DNA of 64,000 nt, from NCBI RefSeq assembly GCF_002741985.1, contig NZ_APHW01000108.1, positions 124,001 to 188,000 of the forward strand, given 5' to 3'. This stretch comes from Vibrio rotiferianus CAIM 577 = LMG 21460. Lineage in GTDB: Bacteria; Pseudomonadota; Gammaproteobacteria; Enterobacterales; Vibrionaceae. A program made the position numbers and the translations under genes. Below the pieces are notes generated by a model that did not search any database, was not told where the DNA came from, and saw only the letters and a program-made list of their open reading frames with translations. Below are positions 44,255-53,886 of this stretch, piece after piece (the stretch's first letter is position 1; each line of letters opens with the position of its first letter).

Positions 44255-45685
44255 ATGAGAGAAGTTGAGTTTAGAACCATAGATCGACTATTTATCAAAA
44301 TGTCGATCAACGACAAAATGTGGGTCATATTCTTAATGTTCTTCGTGACATTGACGTCACTCGCAACCACACGGTATTTCAACGAAGTTGAACAATTTGA
44401 AAATCACGCAGTTGAAGTAGCACAAAGTAAGCTTGAAGGTATTATTTCTTCAAGTAGCGATTCCGTGCCAAACATATCCGGCCTAACTCAGGTGAATGCA
44501 ATCAACGATTCATCTTTTAACAACGGTGTTGCAACTGTATCTGGCCAACTCGGTAATGGCCAAAATGTGCAGTTGACCATTGATAGTAGTAAAGGCTACG
44601 AAGATGCCAAATCAGATGCCCTATCCTCTTTCTTTATCAGTTATCTGTGGGCTGTTCCATTTGGTATCTTTATTTACTGGGTCGCGACCTTCTTAGGCGG
44701 CGCACTTTGGGTGCTTTACACGACAACTGAAAAAATTGGTAACGGAGATCTAACATCACGCTTAGGCTTCCATCCAGGGCGCGATGAATTTGGAACGATC
44801 GGCTGCGCTCTTGATAAGTCAATGGATACACTTTCAGAGTTGGTAAACAACGTTAAAGACAATGCGAATACGTTGAGTGAAACATCTTCATCGTTTGAAC
44901 AAGACATGAAGTTAAGTGAAACTCAAATCACCCAGCAATATCAGTCTCTTGATTCTGTAGCTACTGCAATGGAAGAAATGACCGCTTCTTCAAATGAAGT
45001 ATCATCTATTGCGCAAAATGCAATGCAACGTTCTGAGCAGGACACTCATCAAATTGACAACAGTCGTCAACGCGTACAGTCAGTAATTTCAGAAATTGAA
45101 ACACTTTCCAGTTACATTGAACAAGCATCAAGCTCTGTTACAAGCCTGAATGAAAACACCACTCAGATTAACGATGTAATCACTACCATCAATGCCATTT
45201 CTGAGCAAACCAACCTTCTTGCGCTAAACGCTGCGATTGAAGCGGCTCGTGCAGGTGAGCAAGGGCGTGGTTTTGCGGTTGTTGCTGATGAAGTTCGCAC
45301 TCTAGCAAGTCGAACGCAGCAAGCTACCGTTGAGATTCAAGCGATGATTGAAAAGTTACAATCAGAAAGCCAAAACATTGCGTCCATTACTCAGCAAACC
45401 GTAAAACAAGCACAAACAAGCAGCCAGTTGATTGATGAGATTGGTCAAGATGTACAATCGATCGCCGATTCCGCTCGTTCGTTAATGGACATGAGCATTC
45501 AGATCTCTACTTCAGCAGAAGAACAAAGCGCTGTTGCTAACGATATTGCCTCAGAATTATCGGATATTCGTACCCAGTCAAATACCATCAAAGATGTCGC
45601 TGAACAATCTACCGTTGGTGTTGCAAACCTTACTCAAGCGTCAGTTTCGCTCGGTAAGATACTAGAAAGGTACCGAACAGCTTAA
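44255..45685 (+). CDS. Methyl-accepting chemotaxis protein
   Basis: A 476-residue chemoreceptor from the ATG at 44255, with GGAG eight bases upstream; longer in-frame starts give an implausible N-terminus. It has a first membrane helix (about residues 23-42), a periplasmic ligand domain of about 90 residues, a second helix (about 135-160), a HAMP domain and the signalling hairpin. The tip is conserved: EQTNLLALNAAIEAARAGEQGRGFAVVADEVRTLA. The end lacks an NWETF-type CheR pentapeptide. The ligand is unknown. An intrinsic terminator follows. Confidence 0.92.
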   Translation: MREVEFRTIDRLFIKMSINDKMWVIFLMFFVTLTSLATTRYFNEVEQFENHAVEVAQSKLEGIISSSSDSVPNISGLTQVNAINDSSFNNGVATVSGQLGNGQNVQLTIDSSKGYEDAKSDALSSFFISYLWAVPFGIFIYWVATFLGGALWVLYTTTEKIGNGDLTSRLGFHPGRDEFGTIGCALDKSMDTLSELVNNVKDNANTLSETSSSFEQDMKLSETQITQQYQSLDSVATAMEEMTASSNEVSSIAQNAMQRSEQDTHQIDNSRQRVQSVISEIETLSSYIEQASSSVTSLNENTTQINDVITTINAISEQTNLLALNAAIEAARAGEQGRGFAVVADEVRTLASRTQQATVEIQAMIEKLQSESQNIASITQQTVKQAQTSSQLIDEIGQDVQSIADSARSLMDMSIQISTSAEEQSAVANDIASELSDIRTQSNTIKDVAEQSTVGVANLTQASVSLGKILERYRTA

Positions 45686-45702
45686 AGGCTTACTCAATAA
45701 AA

Positions 45703-45730
45703 AGGGCTCCGATTGGAGCCCTATTTTTTT
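45703..45730 (+). terminator. Terminator after the MCP gene
   Basis: Stem AGGGCTCC / GGAGCCCT with a 4-base loop and a run of seven T bases. Confidence 0.9.
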
Positions 45731-45992
45731 GCCTAATTAACACGAGCTCTAAAAAGAATTCGGTAAAGGAAAGAGACAAGTAAAGCACCGTGAGAAAGCA
45801 GATCGTTTCACAATAAATTCGTTGATTAATAGAATCCACTGCCCCATAAAAGAATAGCCCCTGCAAAGCATACGGAATGATATACTTTGAAGTGAGTCTC
45901 AATTAAATTAGACTCTTGTTCAAAGATCGTTCAAATACGTTTTGATTGGGCTATTCTCGGAGTGTCAACATTGATTTGCTGCTGGTGACTAT

Positions 45993-46208
45993 ATGAAAAA
46001 AAAAGAATATAAGAATAATTTGGAAGATCTAAACTGCCCCCTTTGCCAAGGCGACGAATACATTGTCTCCACTGATGGAGAAAAGTTCACATGTGCTTCA
46101 TGTGGATTCCACACCAAAAACTTCTCGTCCATTCAATGCCTACATCAAACCCCTTTGATACAAACAAAATTCAAGCACATACACACTCTCAGTAAAGTTT
46201 GCCATTAG
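45993..46208 (+). CDS. Small zinc-ribbon protein
   Basis: A 71-residue protein with a compact CxxC-N17-CxxC zinc ribbon (CPLCQGDE and CASCGFH) near the N-terminus and a basic tail. The ribosome site is weak, though the reading frame ends one base before the convergent HAD gene. Small zinc ribbons bind nucleic acid or other proteins; no family is claimed. Whether it is expressed is uncertain. Confidence 0.5.
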   Translation: MKKKEYKNNLEDLNCPLCQGDEYIVSTDGEKFTCASCGFHTKNFSSIQCLHQTPLIQTKFKHIHTLSKVCH

Positions 46209-46209
46209 A

Positions 46210-46872
46210 TCATAAACAAGCAATTTGCTCTTTGAGTTCTTCTAAGTGGTGCACACGAATGACACGTTCATCGTCAACAAGGTTAATCGGTGCGCCATTA
46301 TACAGCTGAACCGTTTTTATTCCGGCGTTCAAACCTGCCTCAATCCCCTTAGGAGTGTCGTCAACATACAAACATTCACTAGGGAGAAAACCCATATTCA
46401 TCGCACTGTAAAGAACAAGATCTGGCTCTGGCTTCCAACTGTTCGCATCGAACGCGGAAAACACTTTCCCTTTAAACGCACGTAGTAGCCCGGTTAATTC
46501 CAAAGAGAACTCAATTTTGTCTTTGGGGCCATTAGAAGCAACACAATACTCGATGCCCTTGTCGTTTAAGTATTCAATGAGCTCCTTAGCACCTTGCATT
46601 GGCTCAAGGTTACGGACGAATAGCTCTTTTACTTGTTCACGATACTGTGGTTCAAGAACATCTAGTGAAACACGTAAGCCAGCACGCTGTTTTGCATCAC
46701 TTAAAATATCGGCTAACTTGCCACCTTTAAAGTGGGCAACACATTCATCGAAAGGCATTTCAACATTGTAGTGACTAAAAACATTAACCAGAGCTTGGCA
46801 ACATAACCTTTCGCTATCTACTAATGTGCCATCACAATCGAAAATGACACATTTGACACTATTTATCGCCAT
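46210..46872 (-). CDS. HAD-superfamily phosphatase, YieH/GPH-like
   Basis: A 220-residue hydrolase from the ATG at 46872, which has GGGAGA at a good distance; the longer reading frame adds nine residues without a site. Motif 1 is VIFDCDGTLVDSE (catalytic aspartates), motif 2 is in CVASNGPK, motif 3 the Lys in WKPEPDL, motif 4 is LYVDDTPKGIEAGLNAG. A helical cap follows motif 1, giving the subfamily IA layout. Likely substrates are small phosphorylated sugars or nucleotides such as 6-phosphogluconate or purine monophosphates. It is a single gene. Confidence 0.87.
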   Translation of the reverse strand: MAINSVKCVIFDCDGTLVDSERLCCQALVNVFSHYNVEMPFDECVAHFKGGKLADILSDAKQRAGLRVSLDVLEPQYREQVKELFVRNLEPMQGAKELIEYLNDKGIEYCVASNGPKDKIEFSLELTGLLRAFKGKVFSAFDANSWKPEPDLVLYSAMNMGFLPSECLYVDDTPKGIEAGLNAGIKTVQLYNGAPINLVDDERVIRVHHLEELKEQIACL

Positions 46873-47097
46873 GACGTTTCTCCCAAAATCGCGGTACATT
46901 ATCGTTGTAGTTAAGTTTGGATGTACTTCCGATTCTATTGTCGATATTAGAACTCGACTTAATTCTTTTTACTAAAAATGTAATCCCATGATATTTAAGT
47001 TTAGAAATGTTTAAACGACATAGTTTGCATTTTCTGTAAAATGGCGGTGAAAAATAGGAAAACTCTGGACAAGATCACCGATTTATTTTCAGTACTC

Positions 47098-48894
47098 TTA
47101 ATTAGTGAGATCTCTATCCGAGCAAACGCTCGCAATATTCTCGAAATCTGGATGCATGTTTCTTACTTCTACAAAATCATCTAGGTTATCCAATAGCAAT
47201 TGGCACAAAAACGGGTCGAACTGCTGCCCTCTTTCTTTTTCAAAAAGCTCGATCACTTCTTGAATGCTCCAGGCTCTCTTATAGCAACGCTCACTCAATA
47301 GTGCGTCAAAAACGTCTACAATTGCCGTGATCCGGGCGAATAAGTGAATAGACTCGGCTTCTAAGCCATTTGGGTAGCCATTTCCATCCCAGCGTTCATG
47401 ATGCTCATGAGCAACGATTGCTGCCAATTTGGTAACATCACCTTCTTTGGTATTCAGTAAGTCAAACCCCTTCGTAGTATGGAGTTTCATCACTTCCCAC
47501 TCATCGGGTGTTAGTGGTCCACATTTGTCCAAAATAGATTCTGGAACTGCAATTTTTCCTACATCGTGCATTGGAGAGATAATTTCGATCATCTCAATTT
47601 CCCGATGACTCAGTCCGCACAGCTCAGCTAATTTGGCGGAAAGTTTGGCGACACGCTTAACGTGGTTCCCTGTCTCTCCCGAGCGGGATTCAATCGCTTC
47701 ACCTAATACGTGTATCATCTCTTTTTGGACACTCAATGTACGTTTTTGCAAAACCACTATTTTACGGTTCTTTCGGTCAATTTCTTTTCGTTGCCGAATA
47801 ACCATAAACTGAACTACGACAATTAACGAAAGTACACCAATAATCGCACCTACAACTAATAAGGTTTTGTAATTTATCGTTATTAACGGTGCTGGTTTGT
47901 TGATGATTTTTGCCGATTTCGGTATCAAATAACGGCTGATGTTGTATTTCTCAATGGCAATATGGTCGAGTACGGCTTCGGTAACCGGTTGCTCTTTTAT
48001 GGTAGGTAATAGCGATAAGCCTACTTTCCCAGCCATCAACTCAGCGGCTTCAAAGCCAAAGTTCTTAGATCGATTTAAGTAGCCACCAAGAATGCCAGGT
48101 TCACCTAAATAGTGCTCCCAAAAAACAAAAACAGGCGCAGCACTTGAGGTACCAATAACATGAGAGATTTCTTGGTAAGTATGGTATTTGCCTTTGCTTG
48201 TCTCGGTATTATAGTGAGTCAGCAATACCGCATCATCTGGAGAGATATGCTTCAGCAGCTCAGCAGTCTCACTCAAGGTCTTGCTGCGAATTTCTACCAC
48301 TTTGATTTGTGGGAAGCGGTTCATATGCTCTAATACAAGTTGACGGATGTGTTCACTTGTAATGCTGTGATCGGCTAAATAATACAGAGTCTTGATTTTA
48401 GGACGCAGTTTATTAATCAAACTGATATTTTCATCAATTCGATCAACTTCATATAGCACACTGCCATTTGTAGAAACGTTGTCTAATGTTGCTTTGAGAT
48501 TGTTAATACCAACCGCAACTATTGGAGTTTTGCGTTCAGCATTGGGGTAATAAGTTTTAATAAACTGAAGAGCAGCATCATCAGTTACAACGACACCATC
48601 AAACTGATAGCCTTCATATTTGAGTTGAAGGTAGTTCCCCATTCTCTGCAGGTAACCATGAGAATGTACACGTTTTGAGTCCAGGTACTCGATAGACAGC
48701 TTTACTTCGCCAGTTGCTTGGGCAAAGCCTTCTTCAATACCGTGTTGAATATCATTCGTCCATTGATAAGATGGGTCATAGGAGTGAAGCACCAAAATTC
48801 GCTTCACGTCCCAAGATTCATCATTGTTCGCACTTACCGCGGTTGTCCCTAACCATAAAATAACAGCTAACCAACGCGTTAAACGCTTCTTCAT
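47098..48894 (-). CDS. HD-GYP c-di-GMP phosphodiesterase with periplasmic ABC-substrate-binding sensor
   Basis: A 598-residue membrane protein. A signal peptide (residues 1-22) is followed by a periplasmic domain of the ABC-sugar-binding type (about 25-340), whose first block is RILVLHSYDPSYQWTNDIQHG. A membrane helix (about 343-366), a coiled linker and an HD-GYP domain (about 385-580) follow. The catalytic set is intact: HDVGKIAVP, HTTKG, and HEHHERWDGNGYPNGL. It should hydrolyse c-di-GMP when its periplasmic domain binds a ligand, possibly a sugar or amino acid. It is the second gene after a small unknown one, 68 bases apart. Confidence 0.9.
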   Translation of the reverse strand: MKKRLTRWLAVILWLGTTAVSANNDESWDVKRILVLHSYDPSYQWTNDIQHGIEEGFAQATGEVKLSIEYLDSKRVHSHGYLQRMGNYLQLKYEGYQFDGVVVTDDAALQFIKTYYPNAERKTPIVAVGINNLKATLDNVSTNGSVLYEVDRIDENISLINKLRPKIKTLYYLADHSITSEHIRQLVLEHMNRFPQIKVVEIRSKTLSETAELLKHISPDDAVLLTHYNTETSKGKYHTYQEISHVIGTSSAAPVFVFWEHYLGEPGILGGYLNRSKNFGFEAAELMAGKVGLSLLPTIKEQPVTEAVLDHIAIEKYNISRYLIPKSAKIINKPAPLITINYKTLLVVGAIIGVLSLIVVVQFMVIRQRKEIDRKNRKIVVLQKRTLSVQKEMIHVLGEAIESRSGETGNHVKRVAKLSAKLAELCGLSHREIEMIEIISPMHDVGKIAVPESILDKCGPLTPDEWEVMKLHTTKGFDLLNTKEGDVTKLAAIVAHEHHERWDGNGYPNGLEAESIHLFARITAIVDVFDALLSERCYKRAWSIQEVIELFEKERGQQFDPFLCQLLLDNLDDFVEVRNMHPDFENIASVCSDRDLTN

Positions 48895-48962
48895 TTTTAT
48901 CTAACCAATGGCAAATTTGCCGATATAGTAGGTCTGCTCGTATGCGCAGATATCGACTTAGA

Positions 48963-49472
48963 TCAAGTTTCAGCGATTATTGTTTCATATAACTTGTCTG
49001 ATTCCGCTAGCTTTTTGGCTAAATCACCAATAAAGGTCTGTTTGTCTAAGTTTTGAGATACAACGACATCAGATATTAACGTTTGCTTCTCGTACTGGCT
49101 AACAATCGCTGCTGCGGTAGGCTCACCATCATGAAATCCAACGTACAGTTCATACTCAGAGGACAAAATAATCTGAGTTAGGAACTCAATAATGAGGTCT
49201 TGTTGTTCTTTATGTTCCCATCGACTTGATTGAAGCAAGGCAAACATAATTGTCAGTCGATGAAAATCAACTAGATAGATATTCTCAGCAGAAGTCTGTG
49301 TTGCTTTAGAGAGAAGAGAAGATGAATCAAGGAGCGAAAACTCGCATTGTGTGCTTGAATCAAGATAGAGCTCACGCCCTTTAATGCTTTCTGGTGTAGG
49401 GAACTCCACTTCCACCAAGTTATACAGCCAATCGTTCTTTTTGTTAACGGCTGTTAACTGCTGTTCGTTCAT
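48963..49472 (-). CDS. Hypothetical protein, 169 residues
   Basis: A 169-residue acidic soluble protein beginning MNEQQLTAVNKKNDWLYNLVEVEFPTPESIKGRELYLD. The C-terminal half (EYELYVGFHDGEPTAAAIVSQYEKQTLISDVVVSQNLDKQTFIGDLAKKLAES) has a weak resemblance to a GNAT acyltransferase fold, in particular the DGEPTAAAIV strand. I do not assign it. It is upstream of the HD-GYP gene in the same direction with a 68-base gap, so both may be one operon. Confidence 0.65.
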   Translation of the reverse strand: MNEQQLTAVNKKNDWLYNLVEVEFPTPESIKGRELYLDSSTQCEFSLLDSSSLLSKATQTSAENIYLVDFHRLTIMFALLQSSRWEHKEQQDLIIEFLTQIILSSEYELYVGFHDGEPTAAAIVSQYEKQTLISDVVVSQNLDKQTFIGDLAKKLAESDKLYETIIAET

Positions 49473-49623
49473 TTAAAACAACCCCATAGGCTTTGGTTTG
49501 TCGTACATTAGCATGAAGACTGTAACAAACATAGCTAAACACCTGAGGTAAGGCCAAATTTTGTTTTAATCGTGTGCGTCTGATAAATTGAATCAATAAA
49601 TTAGCCTATTTAAGGGATGAAAA

Positions 49624-50097
49624 ATGAAAAAACGCTTGCTCGCTTTAGGTTTGGTAACGGTCTTAGCTGGATGTGGTGACAATGAAGTCGGCGACGTCTC
49701 GCTAGGTATGTTCACAATGAAAGACATTAAGATAGGTCATTTACAAGATGAAGTCGTAACGGGAGTGACTTGTCATATTGCGTCGATAGAAGCAAACCTC
49801 AGCCTGTCTGATCCAAGTGATAGCTCCATTTCTTGTCGTCAAACTGGCGACATCACCCCAGAAATGATCGCGAAAATAGACAAGAGCAAATCAGGGGAAG
49901 TAGTATTTAAGAAATCGAAAAGCATCTTCTTTAAAACAATGAAAGTAAGACGCATCTACGACCCGGAAAATCAAACTCTACTTTACTTGTCTTACACGAC
50001 CAAAGAGACTGAGGGTAGCTTTAAACACAGCTTATCAACGGTACCATTGTGGGGAACCAAAGCTTACGTGGAACCAGTTGTAACTCCGACAAATTAA
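49624..50097 (+). CDS. creA: CreA family lipoprotein
   Basis: A 157-residue lipoprotein with a signal ending in a lipobox (LAGC, Cys at residue 17). The rest matches CreA: a region with VTCHIASIEANLSL, SSISCRQTGDI and GEVVFKKSKSIFFKTMKVRRIYDPENQTLLYLSYTTK. Cysteines at VTC and ISC may form a disulfide. Its function is not established. It has a weak ribosome site (AAGGGA) and ends with a T-rich-loop hairpin. Confidence 0.85.
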   Translation: MKKRLLALGLVTVLAGCGDNEVGDVSLGMFTMKDIKIGHLQDEVVTGVTCHIASIEANLSLSDPSDSSISCRQTGDITPEMIAKIDKSKSGEVVFKKSKSIFFKTMKVRRIYDPENQTLLYLSYTTKETEGSFKHSLSTVPLWGTKAYVEPVVTPTN

Positions 50098-50122
50098 TCC
50101 CTGATCGTTGCTAAAAACATCA

Positions 50123-50145
50123 GCCCGCTGTTTTTTTCAGCGGGC
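50123..50145 (+). terminator. Hairpin after creA
   Basis: Eight-base GC-rich arms GCCCGCTG / CAGCGGGC enclose a loop of seven T bases. The downstream T run is poor, so efficiency is uncertain. Confidence 0.55.
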
Positions 50146-50228
50146 GAACTTCTTTGCAATAAAACGCAACGATTTTTCAGAATTTTGTGATACAATCCCG
50201 CCTCTTTTTTTCTCAATCAAGAACAAGC

Positions 50229-51533
50229 ATGAAGTTTCCCGGTCAGCGTAAATCTAAACACTACTTCCCAACTCACGCTCGAGATCCATTAGTCCACCAA
50301 ACTCGACAGGCGCCAAAGCTGTATCGCCCTACCATTGTCGGTGTTGGTCAAACCATCGTTGATATCGAAGCGCGTGTAGACGATGCGTTTTTAGAAAAGT
50401 ACAACCTTAGTAAAGGACACTCTCTCGTTCTTGAAGAGAGCAAAGCAGACGCACTATATGAGGAGCTAGTAGAGCAAGGCCTGATCACTCACCAATACCC
50501 TGGTGACACGATCGGTAATACACTACATAACTACTCTGTCCTTGCGGACAGCAAGTCAGTACTTCTTGGTGTGATGTCAAAGAACATCCAAGTAGGTTCA
50601 TTCGCATACCGTTATTTATGCCGCACCTCTTCACGTATGAACCTGAACCACCTACAAACCGTGGATGGTCCTATCGGTCGTTGCTACACACTTATTTCTC
50701 AAGATGGTGAGCGTACTTTCGCTATCAACGAAGGTCACATGAACAAACTCTCTCCAGAGAGCATCCCTGAAGAAGTATTTAAGAAAGCATCGGCTCTAGT
50801 CGTATCTTCTTACCTAATGCGTGGTAAGAAAGAAGACCAAATGCCTCAAGCGGTTCAACGAGCAATTGATTTTGCTAAGAAGCACGATGTTCCTGTTGTA
50901 TTGACGCTAGGCACAAAATACGTAATCGAAGGCAATGCTGAGTGGTGGCAAGAGTACATTCGTGAAAACGTGTCTGTTGTGGCGATGAACGAAGAAGAAG
51001 GCGCAGCGCTAACTGGTGAAACAGATCCACTAACCGCTGCTGATAAAGCACTTGAGTGGGTTGACCTTGTTCTATGTACCGCTGGCCCAGATGGTCTATA
51101 CATGGCAGGTTACACGGAAGAGAAAGTTAAACGTGAAACCACGCATGACATCCTTGAAGGCTCTATCGAAGAGTTCAACAAGTTTGAATTCAGCCGTGCG
51201 ATGCGTAAAGAAGACTGTAAACAACCGATGAAAGTTTACTCTCATATTGGCCCTTATCTAGGTGGCCCTCTTGAGATTAAGAACACTAACGGTGCAGGTG
51301 ATGCGGCATTGTCTGCACTTCTACACGACATGGCAGCAAACTCTTTCCACCAGAAAGAAGTGCCTAACTCAGAAAAACATGAAGTCCGCTGCCTAACTTA
51401 CTCTTCTCTATCTCAGATTTGTAAGTACGCAAACCGCGTAAGCTACGAAGTGCTAACTCAGCACTCTCCTCGCCTCTCTCGTGCACTTCCTGAGCGCGAA
51501 GACAGCCTAGAAGAGACCTACTGGGATCGCTAA
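50229..51533 (+). CDS. gsk: Inosine-guanosine kinase
   Basis: A 434-residue PfkB-family kinase that phosphorylates inosine and guanosine to IMP and GMP for purine salvage. The start is the ATG at 50229, giving MKFPGQRKSKHYFPTHARDP, the normal N-terminus; an upstream in-frame start is unlikely. The PfkB signature NTNGAGDAALSALL carries the catalytic Asp near the C-terminus, and the substrate-binding GVGQTIVDIEARVDDAFL block lies at the N-terminus. The ribosome site is weak. It precedes fhs, another gene of purine/one-carbon metabolism, in the same direction but with its own terminator. Confidence 0.95.
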   Translation: MKFPGQRKSKHYFPTHARDPLVHQTRQAPKLYRPTIVGVGQTIVDIEARVDDAFLEKYNLSKGHSLVLEESKADALYEELVEQGLITHQYPGDTIGNTLHNYSVLADSKSVLLGVMSKNIQVGSFAYRYLCRTSSRMNLNHLQTVDGPIGRCYTLISQDGERTFAINEGHMNKLSPESIPEEVFKKASALVVSSYLMRGKKEDQMPQAVQRAIDFAKKHDVPVVLTLGTKYVIEGNAEWWQEYIRENVSVVAMNEEEGAALTGETDPLTAADKALEWVDLVLCTAGPDGLYMAGYTEEKVKRETTHDILEGSIEEFNKFEFSRAMRKEDCKQPMKVYSHIGPYLGGPLEIKNTNGAGDAALSALLHDMAANSFHQKEVPNSEKHEVRCLTYSSLSQICKYANRVSYEVLTQHSPRLSRALPEREDSLEETYWDR

Positions 51534-51563
51534 GAACCAGGCACTTAGAGCGAAAAATATGCG

Positions 51564-51593
51564 AAGGTCACCGTTTGGTGACCTTTTTGTTTT
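51564..51593 (+). terminator. Terminator after gsk
   Basis: Stem AAGGTCACC / GGTGACCTT with a 4-base loop and a following T run. Confidence 0.9.
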
Positions 51594-51686
51594 GATCTAG
51601 CGCAGTATTTAGTGTTTTTTGTTATTATGTAGCACGCTAAGGCGCATGAACTGCTTTACACCTCTTATTTAACCAGTATTATTCTC

Positions 51687-51702
51687 GCGCAAACGTTTGC
51701 GC
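51687..51702. promoter_or_regulatory. PurR operator upstream of fhs
   Basis: A perfect 16-base palindrome, GCGCAAACGTTTGCGC, matching 14 of 16 positions of the PurR consensus, 70-85 bases upstream of the fhs start. PurR with hypoxanthine or guanine represses purine and one-carbon genes, so repression of fhs is strongly suggested. Confidence 0.75.
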
Positions 51703-51770
51703 AACAGCAATACAGTCTTTCGATTGCTTGATGTTGAACGCCACGTGTTAGCCATTTTTTTGGAGTATCC

Positions 51771-53519
51771 ATGCAGTCTGATATTGAAATTTGCCGAAAC
51801 ACACCGTTGTCTTCTATCGCTACTGTCGCAGCAAATGCTGGTCTTTTGCCGCACGAATTCGATACACACGGAAAACACAAAGCTAAAGTTCATCCCCAAT
51901 GTCTTGAACGCTTAAACGCTAACCGAGATGGTAAATTGGTGTTGGTCACTGCAATTACGCCTACCCCATTAGGCGAAGGCAAAACCGTAACCACAATCGG
52001 CCTATCCCAAGGCCTATCTAAAATCAATCAATCGGTAATCGCGTGTATTCGTCAACCTTCGATGGGGCCAGTTTTTGGCGTCAAAGGGGGTGCTGCTGGC
52101 GGCGGCTACTCTCAAGTCGCTCCCATGGACGAGCTGAACCTTCACCTTACTGGTGATATTCATGCAGTCACAGCAGCACATAACTTAGCTTCAGCGGCAC
52201 TTGATGCTCGCCTTTACCATGAGCAACGTGAAGGCTACAGCGCATTTGAAGCACGCACTGGTTTAAAAGCATTGAAAATCGATGTTGAGCGAATCACATG
52301 GAAGCGCGTTATGGACCACAATGACCGTGCGCTGCGCATGGTGAAGATCGGTTTAAACGAAGAAGGTAAAACCATCAACGGCTTCGAACGTGAAGAAGGT
52401 TTTGATATTTCTGCCGCGTCCGAGCTCATGGCTATCCTTGCCCTTGCAAAAAATCTTAAAGACTTACGTCAGCGTATTGGTCACATTGTCGTTGCGTATG
52501 ATCTAGATGGCAACCCAGTGACAACCGAAGACTTGCAAGTTGCTGGTGCAATGGCAGTTACACTAAAAGAGACGATTGCACCAACGTTGATGCAAACACT
52601 TGAAGGTGTCCCTACGCTTATTCACGCTGGCCCGTTTGCAAACATCGCCCATGGTAACTCTTCCATCATTGCAGACCAGATTGCATTGAAACTTTCTAGT
52701 TACGTTGTCACCGAGGCAGGTTTCGGCTCTGACATGGGGTTTGAGAAAGCCTGTAACATCAAAGCTTCTGCTGCTAACCGAGCACCAGATTGCGTTGTAA
52801 TTGTCGCGACCCTTCGTGGTTTGAAAGCAAACTCAGGTCACTACGATTTGCGCCCTGGTATGGCTATTCCAGATTCTATTTTCAACCCAGACCAAGCTGC
52901 ACTTGAAGCTGGCTTCGAAAATCTGAAATGGCACATCAATAACGTGCATCAATACGGAATCCCTGCGGTTGTTGCCATCAACCAGTTCCCACAAGATTCA
53001 GAACAAGAATTGGCAGAACTAACAGCGTTAATCGAGCGTTTTAATCCTGAAGTGAAAGTGGCGGTCAGTACTGCATTTGGTCAAGGTGGTGACGGCGCCA
53101 TTGAGCTTGCACAACACGTAGTGGCAACTTGCGATCAAGCCTCTGAATTCAAACCTCTTTACACCAAAGAGCAATCCTTAACGGAAAAATTGATGGCGGT
53201 GTGTGAAGTCGGTTATGGTGCCTCAAATATTGAAATGAGTGACCTAGCGAAACAGCAATTAGCCCACTTCGAAAAATTAGGCTTTGGCGATTTAGCCGTG
53301 TGCGTCGCGAAAACACCTCTATCAATCACGACGGATTCGGCAATAAAAGGCGCACCAAGTGGCTTTACCGTACCAATTCGTGAATTGCGTTTATGTGCCG
53401 GTGCGGGCTTTGTTTACGCTCTCTCTGGTAACGTAATGACGATGCCTGGGTTGCCAGACAAACCTGCATTTATGAACTTGGATCTTGATGAGCAAGGCAA
53501 TATTATTGGCCTTTCATAG
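51771..53519 (+). CDS. fhs: Formate-tetrahydrofolate ligase
   Basis: A 582-residue enzyme that makes 10-formyl-tetrahydrofolate from formate, THF and ATP, feeding purine synthesis. The P-loop region is LVTAITPTPLGEGKTVTTIGL. SMGPVFGVKGGAAGGGYSQVAPMDELNLHLTGDIHAVTAAHNL, and HAGPFANIAHGNSS, are diagnostic. The ATG at 51771 follows TTTTGGAGTATCC. Many gamma-proteobacteria lack fhs and use FolD alone, so this is an accessory capacity. A PurR operator lies upstream. It ends with a strong terminator. Confidence 0.95.
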   Translation: MQSDIEICRNTPLSSIATVAANAGLLPHEFDTHGKHKAKVHPQCLERLNANRDGKLVLVTAITPTPLGEGKTVTTIGLSQGLSKINQSVIACIRQPSMGPVFGVKGGAAGGGYSQVAPMDELNLHLTGDIHAVTAAHNLASAALDARLYHEQREGYSAFEARTGLKALKIDVERITWKRVMDHNDRALRMVKIGLNEEGKTINGFEREEGFDISAASELMAILALAKNLKDLRQRIGHIVVAYDLDGNPVTTEDLQVAGAMAVTLKETIAPTLMQTLEGVPTLIHAGPFANIAHGNSSIIADQIALKLSSYVVTEAGFGSDMGFEKACNIKASAANRAPDCVVIVATLRGLKANSGHYDLRPGMAIPDSIFNPDQAALEAGFENLKWHINNVHQYGIPAVVAINQFPQDSEQELAELTALIERFNPEVKVAVSTAFGQGGDGAIELAQHVVATCDQASEFKPLYTKEQSLTEKLMAVCEVGYGASNIEMSDLAKQQLAHFEKLGFGDLAVCVAKTPLSITTDSAIKGAPSGFTVPIRELRLCAGAGFVYALSGNVMTMPGLPDKPAFMNLDLDEQGNIIGLS

Positions 53520-53886
53520 CCTTGATTGCATTTAGTTCAACAAACAGGAGCTTTTGAGCTCCTGTTTTGCTATCGATTTACGCTATCTCTTTGTTTTAAA
53601 AATACTTTACATTGTAAACTCAATTTTGAAGTCCATAGCTTCCCTGCTACCCTCACCAATACAGTGCACGCCATATTTCCATACTCCCTAATATAGTGCA
53701 GCGTTCACACACCTACCTTCAAAGTGCATTGATTTCATTGATAAAATTCGATGGCTCGAATCTTGTACTACGTTATATAAGCACAAAGGACACTTTACAA
53801 CATCACTCGCAAAGCAACTGTAGTTGGCTAACTCCTCAGGCTGAATATTGCTTTCGAGCCACGTAAAATAAGGGAAAGGGAACATT
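53520..53886. other. Intergenic region between fhs and glgC
   Basis: A 367-base stretch with the fhs terminator (53542-53568), a palindrome TTTACATTGTAAA (53606-53618) and otherwise AT-rich DNA. It should carry the glgC promoter. No RNA gene recognised. Confidence 0.5.
53542..53568 (+). terminator. Terminator after fhs
   Basis: Eleven-base arms AAACAGGAGCT / AGCTCCTGTTT with a 4-base loop and a T run. Confidence 0.85.

Noticed and set aside
45690..45902. 70-codon ORF on the minus strand after the MCP gene
   Set aside because: Its end overlaps the intrinsic terminator of the MCP gene, it has no convincing ribosome site and resembles no family.
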